Of a stretch of DNA of 64,000 nt, positions 21,527 through 33,536 are shown piece after piece. Both the position numbers and the translations under genes were made by a program. The notes under the pieces are model-generated. The model made no database searches. It saw only the letters and a list, made by a program, of their open reading frames with translations, and was not told where the DNA came from. The stretch is from Bisporella sp. PMI_857 (lineage: Eukaryota > Ascomycota > Leotiomycetes > Helotiales > Helotiaceae), in assembly GCA_021307315.1 (NCBI GenBank), contig JAJSPD010000039.1, positions 186,001-250,000 on the forward strand. The letters are read 5' to 3'. Numbering within the stretch: the stretch's first letter is position 1; every line of letters begins with the position of its first letter.

Positions 21527-23331
21527 ATGCTGATACTAAACTTCCTAGTACCCATGGTCTGGCTCGTAATGGCTACAGAAGCGGTACCCCACGGCAGCAA
21601 GAACACTACATACACGAATCCCATCCTGCCTGGTTGGAATTCTGACCCAAGTTGCACATTTGTAAAAGAGTGGGACAACACGTTCTTCTGCACCACATCG
21701 TCTTTCCTGGCATTCCCCGGAATCCCAGTGTATGCAAGTAAAGATCTCGTGAACTGGAAGCATGTCAGCAACGCCCTCTACAGCCCTAAGCAGCTACCAG
21801 AGCTAGCTCGAAATGGTGCACAAAGTGAAGGCATTTGGGCATCTACCATCCGCTTCCACAAAGGCACGCTCTACCTCATTACGTCATATGTCTCGTGGAT
21901 CGGTGGCTGGGGCCCAAAGATTCTGCTTTTCTCTACGACGAATCCTTATGATGACAGCGCATGGAGTGATCCTGTGCACATAAGGAACCCGGCGAACGAC
22001 ATCGACCCAGATCTCTTCTGGGATGACGACAAGGTCTACATGTCCGTCGCTGCCGGAATTTGGATCAGCGAGATCGACATTTCGACTGGGGAAGCGACAG
22101 AGCCATTCAAGGTGTGGAATGGTACTGGTGACCGGAATCCGGAAGGGCCACATCTCTATAGAAAAGATGACTATTATTTTCTTCTGATCGGAGAGGGTGG
22201 CACTGAGACAAATCACAGCGTGACGATTGCCCGGTCAAATGACATCCATGGCCCATATGAAGGTCACGTAGGCAATCCGATACTGACAGCCAAGAATACG
22301 GGCAACTACTTCCAAACAGTCGGGCATGCAGATCTCTTCCAAGATGCATCGGGAAACTGGTGGGCTGTAGCACTATCTACACGATCCGGGCCGGAATGGG
22401 AGGTATACCCAATGGGTAGAGAAACAATTTTGACACCAGCCAAGTGGGAGAAAGGGGAGTGGCCCATTCTGGATCCCGTGCATGGCAAAATGTCTGGACC
22501 CCTTCCGCCGAAGAACAAGAACGTGCCAGGGAAAGGTCCATGGCAGGGGGATCCGGATGTCGTCAACTTCGAACCTAGCTCCGAGCTACCAAAGCACTTT
22601 TTCTTCTGGAGACCACAACCTCAGCCAGAACTTTTCACGATATCGCCACCCGGACATCCGAAGACGTTGAGGATTTCGCCATCAAGGGCCAATTTGACCG
22701 CTGATGATGTCTTTGAGCCCACAGTTGAAGGCCTTGCATTCGTTGCGCGGAAGCAGACTAGCACTGTGTTTGACTTCAGTGTCGACCTTTCCTTCGACCC
22801 AAAAGCAATAAACGAAGAGGCCGGGATCACCGTGTTCCTTACACAGTTTCAACACATTGATCTTGCCGTTGTCAACTTGGCTCCTAGCCCTGGATCAAAA
22901 CCGGTGCCAACTCTGAGATTTCGGGTCGAGGCATCAGGCAAACCAAATACTAGTATTCCTGCGGCGAACATTAAACAGATCCCAAAATCCTGGCACTCTG
23001 GTCCCGTTAGGCTCTCCGTGTCGGCTACTCGCCATGCTGAGTATGCCTTCTCTGCAGCACCTGTATCTCAACCGAAAGAGTCCATCGTACTCGGATCGGC
23101 CAGCGCTGCTATTGTATCTGGCGGCAGCGGTCCGTTCACCGGTAAGTAGCCACTTTTTTCTTTTGGTGCTCTAGAGATATTCTCTACTAATTGCTTGTTC
23201 ATTAAGGAACGATTGTTGGAGCGTATGCGACAAATAATGGAGGTGAAGGAAGCGTGCCAGCTTATTTCAGCCGATGGAGATACACGGACGTTTTTCAAGA
23301 AATAGATGCGGATACTTTTGTCCCTGCTTAA
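21527..23331 (+). CDS. Secreted GH43 glycosidase (arabinofuranosidase/xylosidase type)
   Basis: Two exons (21527-23141, 23207-23331; 65-nt intron) give 579 aa. The ATG at 21527 opens a signal peptide (MLILNFLVPMVWLVMATEA). The five-bladed propeller signature of GH43 is present: base Asp40 in PGWNSDPSC, pKa-modulating Asp160 in DIDPDLFWDDD, and acid Glu206 in RNPEGPHLY. Further typical parts are SKDLVNWKHV, EGIWASTIRFHKG and YFQTVGHADLFQD. The C-terminal about 220 residues form a second beta-rich domain (KHFFFWRPQPQPELF.. to FSRWRYTDVFQEI) as in the two-domain GH43 beta-xylosidases. It removes xylose or arabinose from hemicellulose outside the cell. Which of the two it favours cannot be told. 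It is an intact gene of full family length. Confidence 0.95.
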
Positions 23332-24445
23332 GAAAGAGGTAGATATGATCAAAGGCTCTAATGACAACGTTTAGCTTGAGATTATTAGCTCCAGTGATAT
23401 CGTACTCTACTCTTGCGCTGCGCTGAAATCTTGAGATTGAAATTGATCTCAGTCTATCAGAAAGGCAAAGACTGGCCAGTTAATATCCAACGGGAGAATG
23501 TAAAGAGCTTTAGCAGTAGTCAATTGCCAGTACATATTTCCCTCCAGCATGCCATGAGGCCATCCAATTGCCAAAGGATATGGATCCCCTTCCAGCAGCC
23601 ACTTAGTTAAGCTTGTTTGATGATTGAATGTATGTATACCCTAAAGCAACAAAGTCTCCGGGCTCAGCTCAAAGAAGTTGTACGACCCTGAACTAATGGA
23701 AAGACAAAACAAAGGGCATCGTGCAGTTAGGCTACAAATGACAAAAAACCACAAAGATAATCGCGAGTCTTTTCATACACAACCAGAAGTCTCTCAAAAT
23801 CGCAATTATAATCTCTTATAAATTACTCATCTCACAATTCCTAACTCACATTATCAAGCATAATGACCACAGCGAACTCCCCTTTTGGTAAAAAAAAATT
23901 ATGGCACAAGCCAGTGGATCGAGTCCTCCTTCCTACAGCGCAGCGGCTACACGCCAACCACTCCCACTTTCCCAGTGCAAACGCTATATCCTCTGAGCGA
24001 GACCTATTAGAAGCTCCAATTCCAACGCAGAAAATTCCGTGGCTTTACAACCCGTGACCTTATAGACTTAGACTGTATCACCAACCGGCTACTTCGCCCT
24101 TCCAATCTGTCGAACCCGATCTTACCTTTTCTACAAATCCCCGGCAACTGGGTTTCGGGAGACACTGCTCCTTTTGGATTCAAGACATCAAGTACCTCAA
24201 TGGTGGATCCGATATTAAATGGCGTTGATCCCAGTCAACGGCTTAGCTTTGCTAACGGGACTTGGACAAATAGCGCCACACGGGTGGAAAGATATTGGAC
24301 GGTGCACAATCCTTTGATCAAACCACACCTCGAGCCTGTACTTCAGTTGGTCTCAAGGTTGCCGGAAGAAGCCACCATACAACCGTTTATGGATCATCTT
24401 AGCCCAAATCTAGAGTAAACTCGAGTATTCTGACTTCATAGTTTG

Positions 24446-24800
24446 ATGGTGTATTCTTTTGTCAAAGAGATGATGTCGACGGGTAAGTGAAGTTATTTAC
24501 TCCATTATTATTTAAGTCTCGTCCGTTGCACTTATTTTCATCTTCTAAATTGAAGACAGCAAACGGATCAGCCAAAAGGGCCATCTGAAGCTACACGCAA
24601 ATATTGGAAAAACGAAAGGAGAACGCTTAAACCCAGCCTCCTTTCCAAGGCCAAACCCTTTAAGCCAGCTCAAAATCGCTCCAAAGAAAATGGAGGTATA
24701 TAGCACGTTGAAAATATATCTGTAGCTAGGCTTTTTTGAACCGACTGTTAATCAGGACGCCGGAGGCTTAGCGTACGATCAGAGCTGGGTTCGTATCTGA
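24446..24800 (+). CDS. Possible small spliced protein, 73 aa
   Basis: Exons 24446-24482, 24556-24695 and 24756-24800 join in frame. Introns start GTAAGT and GTATAT and end in AAG/CAG. The product starts MVYSFVKEMMSTD, is basic in the middle (KRISQKGHLKLHANIGKTKG) and ends DQSWVRI. No family is recognised. It sits among broken fragments, so it may itself be a remnant piece of a larger gene. Confidence 0.25.
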
Positions 24801-25644
24801 AGATTGGGTTTGTGGAGGCGTGATCTTCTCATACATGGACCGTTATAATCTGTCTTTCATATGTAAACATAACGAAAGGATGTTGCAATTCCAGAACTAT
24901 CCTCACCCAGCTTCTCCCTCCATTTATGTTAGAACTAACTTTGGCCAATATGTAATTACTAATTTCGACTATAATAAAATCTCGGGGCACCAATTGGCGG
25001 AATACAGGGTTTGCGCAACTAGTTGCAGATGACCTCCCCGAACCGATCCTTTCAACGCCTCCGTTGTATAGACACTTTATAAGACACTTTATCCCTTCGG
25101 TATTCTTTGAGTATGTACACCGGGATGACTTTGGACTAAACATCGAGCACTGGGACGCAAAGTGTTTGAGGTGAAGGAGTTAGATCAGGCAGTAAGGGTC
25201 GAGAATGATGCAAACAACGATATATCTTGGACAACATTGGTACAAGCTACCGCAATGGAAAAGTTATAATTGCGTTCATGTTAGACCCGACACAGCGAGA
25301 TGCGCTTAGACAGACACAGGTGATTGCGAGTCAGGCTGCTGCCGGCTTTGCATACTGTAGGTCTAGTGTTTAAAACCAATGCAAATACGCTGCGCGTTTC
25401 TTCTTCATGGCCGACTACAGATTTTAGGCGCCATATTGAGAAGAGACAGGCTGATAAAAGTAGGGTGTGATCGGAGAGATCAGCAAGATACAGCATATAC
25501 GATATTAGAGCGAACTGTAGCACTCATGAGGATACCATCAATTGCCTTAGAGACATTTCATGCATTCTTCCGTTCCGTTGCCTACTTTCTAGGATCAATT
25601 CTCAAATTTTATAACAGCGTCCAAGAACGAATTGCCGACCTGAT

Positions 25645-25865
25645 TGAAGCAGTATTCGCAGTAGTATACATGGTATTTGCATAATATTATGCAGTATCAG
25701 CAAAACCAGTATATGGTCAATGCATATCCTAATCAAGTAACTCAAGCTATGTTAACTAGCCTGCTGGCACAGCAACGATTAAGACACGGGCCATATACTG
25801 GTTTTGCTTATGGTGCATGATATTATGCAAATACCATGGTATACTACTGCGAATACTGGATTGAA
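25645..25865. repeat. Large imperfect inverted repeat (~72-bp arms, ~75-bp spacer)
   Basis: The left arm 25645-25716 and right arm 25791-25865 are reverse complements at roughly 90 percent (shared pieces include CAGTATTCGCAGTAGTATAC and GCAAAACCAGTATATGG). The spacer 25717-25790 encodes no known motif. A transcript would form a long hairpin. It is not flanked by a clear target duplication that I can see. Confidence 0.75.
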
Positions 25866-26891
25866 GCGAGGCGCTCGCCCACTGGTAAGGGCTTCACAGT
25901 CAACGAAGAGATTTAGCAGCTTTTAATAGAGGCACTCGAGCATATATACTAGACATTTTAGAATCAATAGTTTCGTCTCCAGATAAAAAACATTTTCATC
26001 TGACGTGGCTATAATGATGGAGCTGAAGGAGAGATTTGATGGCTTGACTATACCAATAATACATGGTCACGGGCTAGTCATCTCAGACTCAGAGGACCAA
26101 CATGATCTCGCCACCGTACAGCAGATGGAAGACGCTAACAAACTTTTTATCGTGGACACTGATAATCGCATACTGGAAGTTCTTTATAACGATATCATGA
26201 ACAGGCGACTTGTCTCTGGTTATAATAAGCTGAGAGCTGAAGTGGTGTATCTGATGTGATCTGGCAATGGCTTAGACCGCGAGGTCGTAATTGCCAGGTT
26301 GGGAGATGTTGTGAAAGGTGTAATAGGGATAGAGAAGAGGATGGAAGATCTGGTAACTGGATTAGGCCCGGAGGGATGGGGCGTACTTCGTGATATCACT
26401 AGATGTGCCATTGATAGGAAGACGAAGTTAGAAGATATGAGAGGAGAGGAGGAAAACCTGGGGCAAGAGCACCCTAAGCCTGGGGATCTGATAATGCGAC
26501 GGTGTAAGAGACGACATCTCCTGTGATGGAGAGTTGCCGGGCTTATCTAGAAATACCACTGTTGTAAACCATCACTTCAAAATTTAAGGGAAAGCATATG
26601 GAGAGAGGTGTTCATGGTGCTTATAAGACTGTGTAGAAGAACAGTATCCTCTGAATGTGATGCTCGTTCTACTCAGAGGCAAAAGACAACGCAGCTAATG
26701 ACACGTGTCAGTACGGGTCCTTTTCCAATAAGCAAACAAACATATCCCCAATGGCCACTAATCTATGCAACTTGCCCACAACTCGATTTGGTTAACATCA
26801 GTACCGTGTTCGTAACATAGCTCCAACGTTCCCCGACCCAGTTGCCATGCACTATCACTTCTATGCACTATAACCACAAGAAAGCTGACCG

Positions 26892-27342
26892 CTACCACCA
26901 TCCATACCAGGTGGCCTTTCTCTTCTCATTCGCTCTACTCAATGGCTCGCAAGCTGAGCAAGCTTCATGCCCGCAAAACTTCTCTAACTTCTCGAGATTA
27001 CCGTCTCGTGCCTCATCCCGACGATAAGCGTGGCAATAGTCCTGGCGATCACCATCAGGCTTGATCAACGAGTTGGTGTTGGCGGCAGCGCACTATACTA
27101 TGTTAGTCTCATCCATAGGGTGAGGCCAGACTTCAATTGAGAGGGATGAGGATAGGTATTAAGGAGAAGTAGCTTACGACACAGCACCAGCGTGCGTGGT
27201 TCACGTAGACTGGCCAGGCTCGTGGATGGGCTGAGGCTTGCAAGGTAGTTTGGGCTGAGGAGTGCTTTTGATACTGGGTTTGCTCTTTTGAGGCAGAATC
27301 CTCTGGTTTCTGATCGGGAGGGGCTTTTCCTGGTGCGGCCAT
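26892..27342 (-). CDS. Small Cys/His-rich protein, possible zinc-binding
   Basis: Two exons (27178-27342, 26892-27092) with an 85-nt intron (GTAAGC..ACTAAC..TATAG) give 121 aa from the ATG at 27342 (MAAPGKAPPDQKPED). The first 45 residues are low-complexity and Gln/Ser/Pro-rich. The second half reads ARWCCVCAAANTNS, then YCHAYRRDEARD, then FCGHEACSACEPL, and ends KATWYGWW. The pattern Cys-Cys-x-Cys...Cys-His...Cys-x-His-x2-Cys-x2-Cys looks like a small zinc ribbon or finger. The W-x-C-C-x-C start is common in uncharacterised small fungal proteins. There is no signal peptide, so it is probably intracellular. The acceptor chosen (TATAG at 27093) keeps the frame, whereas the preceding CATAG would not. 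Confidence 0.65.
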
Positions 27343-28135
27343 GGTGAGAGCTCTTGCGTCAATGATGAAAAGGGGAGGCGATCGACGTTAAGCGGTGTTG
27401 AGAAAAGGAGAGCGTCTTTTGCTGGGACTTTGCGCTTAATGTCGTGACTATTTCGTGGTATGAAAAATATGGAAAATACACAAGAGATTGGGTAGGAGGC
27501 TGTTGTCTAGAAAGGGTTTAGCGTTGATATTCATGGTACTGTACGCACTTAGTAGTGCTAGAGACATGACCAACAACTCATTGGCCAACCCAGTTTTGCA
27601 AATCACGTTTCCCTGCCGCCCTTATAAGGCGGCGACCAGTATTAATGGAGAAAACCTCCAGAAGGTAAAAAAACGCTGATTCAACATGCACAGTTTCACT
27701 TTAGATTTCTTTGAAGGAGTCTAGTCTGTTCATGGGTGGTTTTTAATTATATTCCTGGCTTTACGAATCTACAAGGTATCAATTAAATAAAAAATGCAAA
27801 ACTTGCAGTTATCTTTTATTAGCGTCTCGGGTTTTGAAGCAGAATTTCCGAAAATTCAGGTGGTAGATAATGACTACGATAAAGCTTGTTTCTGTTTCCA
27901 AAGATCAAAAAATACCTCTAGATAAAGAAGAACCGTAGGCGAAATTATGCTTCTTCTTAATTTGACATGTATATCAAAGATCACATAGAATTCATTATCA
28001 CGAGATCAACGGGCTTTCTTTGGATCATGTCTCTGGGGCTAAAATGAGCTAACCACTATATATGAGGGGTTTGTACCCTCTGAGAGCTGCTCATATCGAA
28101 ACTCGGAGAATGGCCAGAAACCCTTAATTCACAAA
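27343..28135. other. Intergenic between divergent genes
   Basis: Shared upstream region of the small Cys/His protein (minus) and the BTB protein (plus). No coding frame is supported. Confidence 0.5.
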
Positions 28136-29308
28136 ATGACGCCTCCCACTCGCTCTCTCAATAAAGGGGTTGACTATCTTCTGAGTGGCTCAGAGAGCCC
28201 AAATATGAATCTATCTCATTTCTCTGCTGAAACAAGAGGCGTAGTTGCTCCAGAAAGTTTTGATCAAAATATTATTCAAGGAGATATGGCATCTGGAAAT
28301 AAAGGGAAGAAATGGTCGCTTGCACCGTAAGTTTCTAGTTATAACCCCCTGTTACCGAAGTTTTCTTTAATTGTCCCTACATCTAAAACTCTATTTCTAA
28401 TATTACTCCAGGAATGACTTCTCTCACAAGCCCATTAAAATAATTGTAGGCAATAGTACGTGAGGGCGATCGAGTTAGGGGGGGGGGGGGGAATGCACAC
28501 TAATGTTTACGCATCACCAGGTCAAGCAAGTACGGAGTTCTGGGTCACTAAAGTCTCCATAACTCACCAATCGAATCATATGCAAAGAGCATGCAACGGT
28601 TTCTGGGTAGAGGGACAGAGCAATACAATCGATCTAAGGGACGACGAATCTGATACGATTGACGCTGATTTGTTCTCCATATTCCTCACATATGTCTACA
28701 CTGGAGATATCAGCAACTCTACTGTTTGGGAAGAGGTTACCGGAGATGGAGATCCGGCTCCGAGAATATCTGAAGTAGATAAAACGGGAATTGTCTGTTC
28801 CAGGACCAGGTTACTTGTTCGCTGCTATATCATGGGTGATTATCTTGGAGCAGAGGCTTTCCGCAATGTTGTGATGGATCATTTATTTCACATTCGCCAA
28901 CACAAAGCGGAAGGTGTGACTGAGCAGGGATATAAAAAAAGGCTATGGGACCTTAGATTGGGAAAAATATTCGGGGCCCTAGATAATGCAGCAACTGGCA
29001 TAAAGGCCATTGACTTCATATGGAAGAACACCACACCAGGATGCAAGCTCAGAGCTTTCATTGTGGGGAACGTTGCTCTCACGGATACATTTCTGTCAGA
29101 TATGGGACTACCGGACCAGGGCGGAGAGTCCAGCTTCAGCGAGTTCACTTTCGAAGTTGCAAAAGCTGCAATTGAGAACTTCAACAAGGCTAAGACGAGG
29201 ATGTACAATGTGGATATTGATTGGCTCTATCAGCACATTGCCTGTGAATATCACGACCATGATGGTTACCCTAAGAACTACAACTGTGCTGTGGTAAGTA
29301 GTTCCTAA
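28136..29308 (+). CDS. BTB/POZ-domain protein, intact
   Basis: Exons 28136-28326, 28412-28455 and 28521-29308 join in frame to 340 aa. Residues 1-63 are a disordered leader (MTPPTRSLNKGVDYLL). The BTB core follows: KPIKIIVGNSQASTEFWVTK, then SNHMQRACNGFW and DLRDDESDTIDADLFSIFLT, then YVYTGD. The C-terminal half is helical with RCYIMGDYLGAEAFRNVVMD, the usual BACK-like continuation of fungal BTB proteins. BTB domains mediate dimerisation and often link substrates to cullin-3; no Kelch or MATH partner is present, so the role is open. The last bases CTGTGCTGTG|GTAAGT could be another donor; splicing there to 29354 would replace the last few residues with VIMLRQER. Intron 2 contains a run of 14 G. 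Confidence 0.8.
28478..28491 (+). repeat. Poly-G run (14 G) inside intron 2 of BTB gene
   Basis: Fourteen consecutive G between donor GTACGTGAG and acceptor ATCACCAG. Long G runs are rare in fungi, prone to length change and to sequencing error, and can form G-quadruplex-like structures. The intron is otherwise 65 nt. Confidence 0.85.
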
Positions 29309-30682
29309 CTCCAAGATCTGAAAGAGGCAAAACGGCCTTTGTCTATCTACCTAGGTAGTTATTATGCTTCGGCAGGAGCGCTAACTACGAACGTGTTTGC
29401 AGAGGTCTAGAGTACCACCCGTAGACACCTATAGAGTTCCCTGCTCCGCGGGCATGGGGACATTCTGAAGTCAAATATATCTCGTTGAGTTGTGGTCTCA
29501 TAATGCAAGCTATTATTGAATCTCCTATGAATGTTGGTTCGGTGCCTGTCACTAGCCGTTGTGATTCAATGTGTAAATACTTATGGAGAGTATTTATCTT
29601 CAACCAAGAAATCCCATTATCAGCACCTATTATAAGAGAAAATTAAAAGTCAGCTTCAAGTCCAGCTAGAAGTCTTGGCACAAGATGGTCCAAACAGGGG
29701 TTTAAGGGGGCTACAAGCGAGGACCTGAAATAATCTTGGCCCTCTACAGAATTAATACTACAATATTATCGGTTTTCAGAGCTGCTATAAGTCAGTACCA
29801 AATATCGGCTCCTTTGAGAGCAATAGTAAAGGAAGATATAAATGAAACAGGTGTATTTAAGTCAAATATTGAATTATCACGTGATTATTCTTGCTTAGTT
29901 CAACGACGTTGCCGTCTACCAAAACCATGAGAACTACAATATATGGAAATTCTAACTTGCCAATTCTTCTTTAAAAGGAAAATCTCAAGTAATCTTTCTC
30001 TTGTTCATTTTCACCAAGATACCAGCGGCCAAACACGTGATCCTACAAAGTTGGTCGACTCTCAATTGCCGTGGATGACACCATTTACTAGTAGCTCTCT
30101 TGATTTGCAAGACTTAACCGATCATAAGTTCAACTTACTTTTTTTAGTTACATAATATTCGCCAAGTCGCTACAATACGGGCGTATCGTTGGTGGCACAC
30201 TATCATAAGCCAGGAAAATCAGACATAAGCCGTTGTCCGGATCATTCGGATCTCTCGGAACTCGGTATTAATCATGCGTCCAACTCGATTCGCTTCAAGC
30301 CATCCAAATCATTGGTTATCCAACCACCTGTACAAATACTTTTCGATGGTGGGACCCGCCTTATGAGTTGTGAATGCCACGATAGCTGCAGGTTGCTTGA
30401 TAGTGGAAAGGATGTTCAGGTAAGCACGCGACCATTTTACATAAACAATTGATTAGTGTCCGAGCCTTCCACAGCCATGGGCCTTTTATTATTATTATTA
30501 TTTCCTCACCGTTTCTGTCCATGTGCCTTCCGGCTCATTTTGCCACCTGCTACATCACATAGTCAATCAGTTAGTTCGGAAGTCTCGGCTCCAAGAGCAT
30601 TGTTTCACACAAATAGATAAAATCTTCCAGATATTGGTCAAGGACTGTAGTATATTCTTTCCTAGCAGTATTTGCGGCCAAA
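29309..30682. other. Intergenic, no gene seen
   Basis: 1.4 kb upstream of the PAP2-type gene. Plus-strand frames of 64-87 residues (for example 29736-29930, 30189-30452) have no recognisable content. An ATT repeat (about five units) lies at about 30488-30504. Confidence 0.45.
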
Positions 30683-32013
30683 ATGAGTGGTATTGGCGCA
30701 TTTGTCGAACCTCTTGTGGTGGTTGCACTCCTGGTATGTGGTACCTGGATCAATCGCCATCCAGCACCTGGTCGCTTCCAGAACTCTTCAAATCACCGCC
30801 GCATATCAGATGATGATGCAGAACGGAGTATTAGTCCGAGTCTTTTGGCTACACAAGAACCAGAATGGAGGACGCGACGACTTGCGATATTTGGTTATGA
30901 AAAAGAAGTCATCACACCAAGTACAAGGCGATTCAAGTCGTATTTTTTGAGTAGACTGCTGGAGAGATTTCCATTCCTGGTGGAGTGTTGGTATTGGGCA
31001 CTGATATATTGGGTAACTCAAAGATAATATCAGATTAAAACATGTTTGCTTACTATGACTTCTAGGTTTATCAGTTGGCACGTGCTGCAACAGCAGTATG
31101 GATCGTCGAAGGCACGGTCGGCGCAGCGCGCAAACATGCTCTTCAGGTCATCGCTATAGAAGAGCGCCTGAATATGTTTTTTGAGCTCCCCATTCAGAAG
31201 TTTTTCTTGCAGAACATTTTCCTCATCACATGGATCAATCGCACCTATTCTTTCATCCACATTCCCGGTTCTATCGCTTTTCTCATCTTCCTTTTCTACT
31301 ATACCACTACCCGGAATCGAAGAGCCGCACTCCTTGATCCCTATGAGGAGCAAAGGGTATCTTATGCAAGCCAAAGACTGTATGAATCTCGTCGACGTAC
31401 AATGGCCTTCTGCAATCTACTCGCCTTCTGTATATTTACATCTTGGCCCTGCATGCCTCCTCGACTCCTGAGTTCTGGCAACTCGAATGACGCAGATGCG
31501 ACCAAAGGGCGATCATACGGATTCGTAGATACAGTACATGGACCTCATGGAGAAGGAAGCATTTGGACTGATAATCGCTTCACCAATAAGCTTGCGGCTA
31601 TGCCTTCCTTGCATTTTGGCTACTCCCTTCTCATTGGGTTGACGATCGCTACGCTGCCACTGAAGAACAGCAGTAAATTAACGATTTTACCATTCTTCAA
31701 TCGTTCGCATGAGAACCTAGCTCCAAAAATCAGAGTACCAAGTTGGAATAGGGTGGCATGTGTAGCTATTGGGACTTTCTATCCTTCTTTGATATTAGTT
31801 GCCATCATTGCCACAGCTAACCACTTCATTCTTGATGCTGTAGTTGGCGGGATGGTTTGTGCTGCAGCATGGTATGGAAATGACGTTATGCTCAACCTCC
31901 TAGTGATCGAAGATTGGTTCTTGTCGTCTGTTAGAATACACAAGCCGGAGCATTCAATTGCTGATACCGGAGATCAGACACCGGATGAGCCAGGTAAGAA
32001 GCTTATATGGTGA
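30683..32013 (+). CDS. PAP2-superfamily / inositolphosphotransferase-like membrane protein
   Basis: Two exons (30683-31012, 31066-32013; 53-nt intron GTAACT..TCTAG) give 425 aa. The N-terminus has a helix (MSGIGAFVEPLVVVALLVCG). Several further helices frame two lumenal motifs: AAMPSLHFGYSLLIG (P-S-x-H) and ATANHFILDAVVGG (H-x3-D), the catalytic His/Asp region of the PAP2_3 type seen in Aur1/inositol phosphorylceramide synthases and related fungal proteins. Also typical are NIFLITWINRTYSFIHIPGS and the Arg/Tyr-rich linker RRAALLDPYEEQR. It would transfer or remove a lipid phosphate group in an ER or Golgi membrane. It is not Aur1 itself as far as length and sequence show; the substrate is unknown. 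Confidence 0.85.
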
Positions 32014-33536
32014 TGGAGACGCGGTCTGAGATATTCAGCAATAGCTCCTTGGTAAAGTAAGTGGATAGAGCATTTCAATTTTTTGGAGGACTATAACTAG
32101 GTAACTTTTAATTGACGGAATGATTAATGAGTCACGAGGAATAATGAAACAAAGATTAGAAACACGAATTTCAATCACGCAATCAAAATTCAACCTCTCC
32201 AATTATATCATTCTACAACAATTCAGACCTATATTCAAAATCTTGGCTAAAGCCTGCACCTGGTCATTAGAGACTTCTACAGTAATTTGCCCAAGAGTGG
32301 GCTTAGGAAGGCATTTAGTCTCCCTCATGCCCCAAGGAGAGCTCATTGTCGACTACGAGCAACGAGTAATAGGAAACCGACTGAGGCACCAATAATGCAT
32401 GAATACACTCTGATGCTTTTGGAATTAGCTTGAATCGCAACTTCAATAGGTATTTGTGATGGACCCCTCATCACCTAGTCCAATTGAAGCGACGCATTTC
32501 AAGTTCTGCTCCGTAAGGGGCTGCTCACAGCCTTTTGTGTACTATCTCTATATATTTCAAAACTTCCCTTAAACGTATTTGTTGCGATTTGTTTTGTGAT
32601 TGAATGACGGAGATGAAGTTTTGGCATCTCCTGGGTCTATTTGCTGTTGGTCAGATGCGTTGGTAAAATAATTCAGGTTTAATTAGTTGTCTCGAGTTCG
32701 GACTAAGTAGATTCGGTCTCCTTCAATTTGCTTCTGAACTGGAGATCTGCCTAGCCACAAATCTGCGCTTTCCACTCCTTCTGATCTTACCCTAGCTGAA
32801 TGAATTAACAAATATGAGCAACTTTAAGCTCAACCTGCTTAGAAGTCTCAAGGTATAGAATATGACCCCGAGTTTGTCGTATGGCTATACAGCAGGAACA
32901 TATTGCTGCGAGAGGAAATCTTTGCAAGTCTCGCGATACCTTGCAATGTATCCCAACAATATTTCTTTCCCATTCAGCACTGATATCTCGAGATTGCTAG
33001 TGTGTATATGTTTATTATAGTAGCGAACGAGCACCGTGACCTGCAGCCGGAGGCCATATATGCACTGATAAGCTGCACTGGCCCTTTGGCTTTGTCCACA
33101 CACCTCCAGTTATAAAAGCCATTAACACTCATCTGAAATCTCATGCTTCAGGTGTATGTCTAGGAATCTTCATTTAATATCTCCAAAATCATACCTCGCT
33201 TATTGCTTATAATCGGGATGAATTCTCGAATTTGACCTTTCAAAAAGTGCGGGCTTTGCAATTGTACTTGGCATCATTGCAGGTAAGGGTCATACACCTT
33301 AGCGCGTGGACATGATAGACAAAATGACGAGGCCAGGACTCGATCGAATAGTCAAACAAGGCTCTCAGAGGCCGGAGTTAGATTATGAAGAGATGGCCAA
33401 GCACTAAGCAGACGCCGTAGCGACAGCTTAATCTTCTACTATACTAAAGACGGGAAAATCCGGCGCCATCGCCAGGATATCATAAGATGAGAGCAGAACT
33501 TGCTGTAACAAATTAGATGCACCATAGTTGGAACTT
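32014..33536. other. Intergenic, no gene seen
   Basis: 1.5 kb between convergent genes. Frames at 32120-32395 (plus) and 32885-33103 (minus) have no recognisable content. Confidence 0.5.

Larger units (their letters stand above)
23332..26891. other. Gene-poor region with broken coding-like fragments
   Basis: Plus-strand pieces that look protein-like but change frame: 23863-24057 (MTTANSPFGKKKLWHKP), an open frame about 24030-24418 (contains GNWVSGDTAPFGFKTSS), about 24800-25032 (SEDWVCGGVIFSYMDRYNL), about 25060-25174 (LYRHFIRHFIPSVFFEYVHR), and 26005-26526 in two frames. They may be one or two decayed genes of unknown family or unresolved exons. A small spliced candidate at 24446-24800 and a large inverted repeat at 25645-25865 are listed separately. 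Confidence 0.35.
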
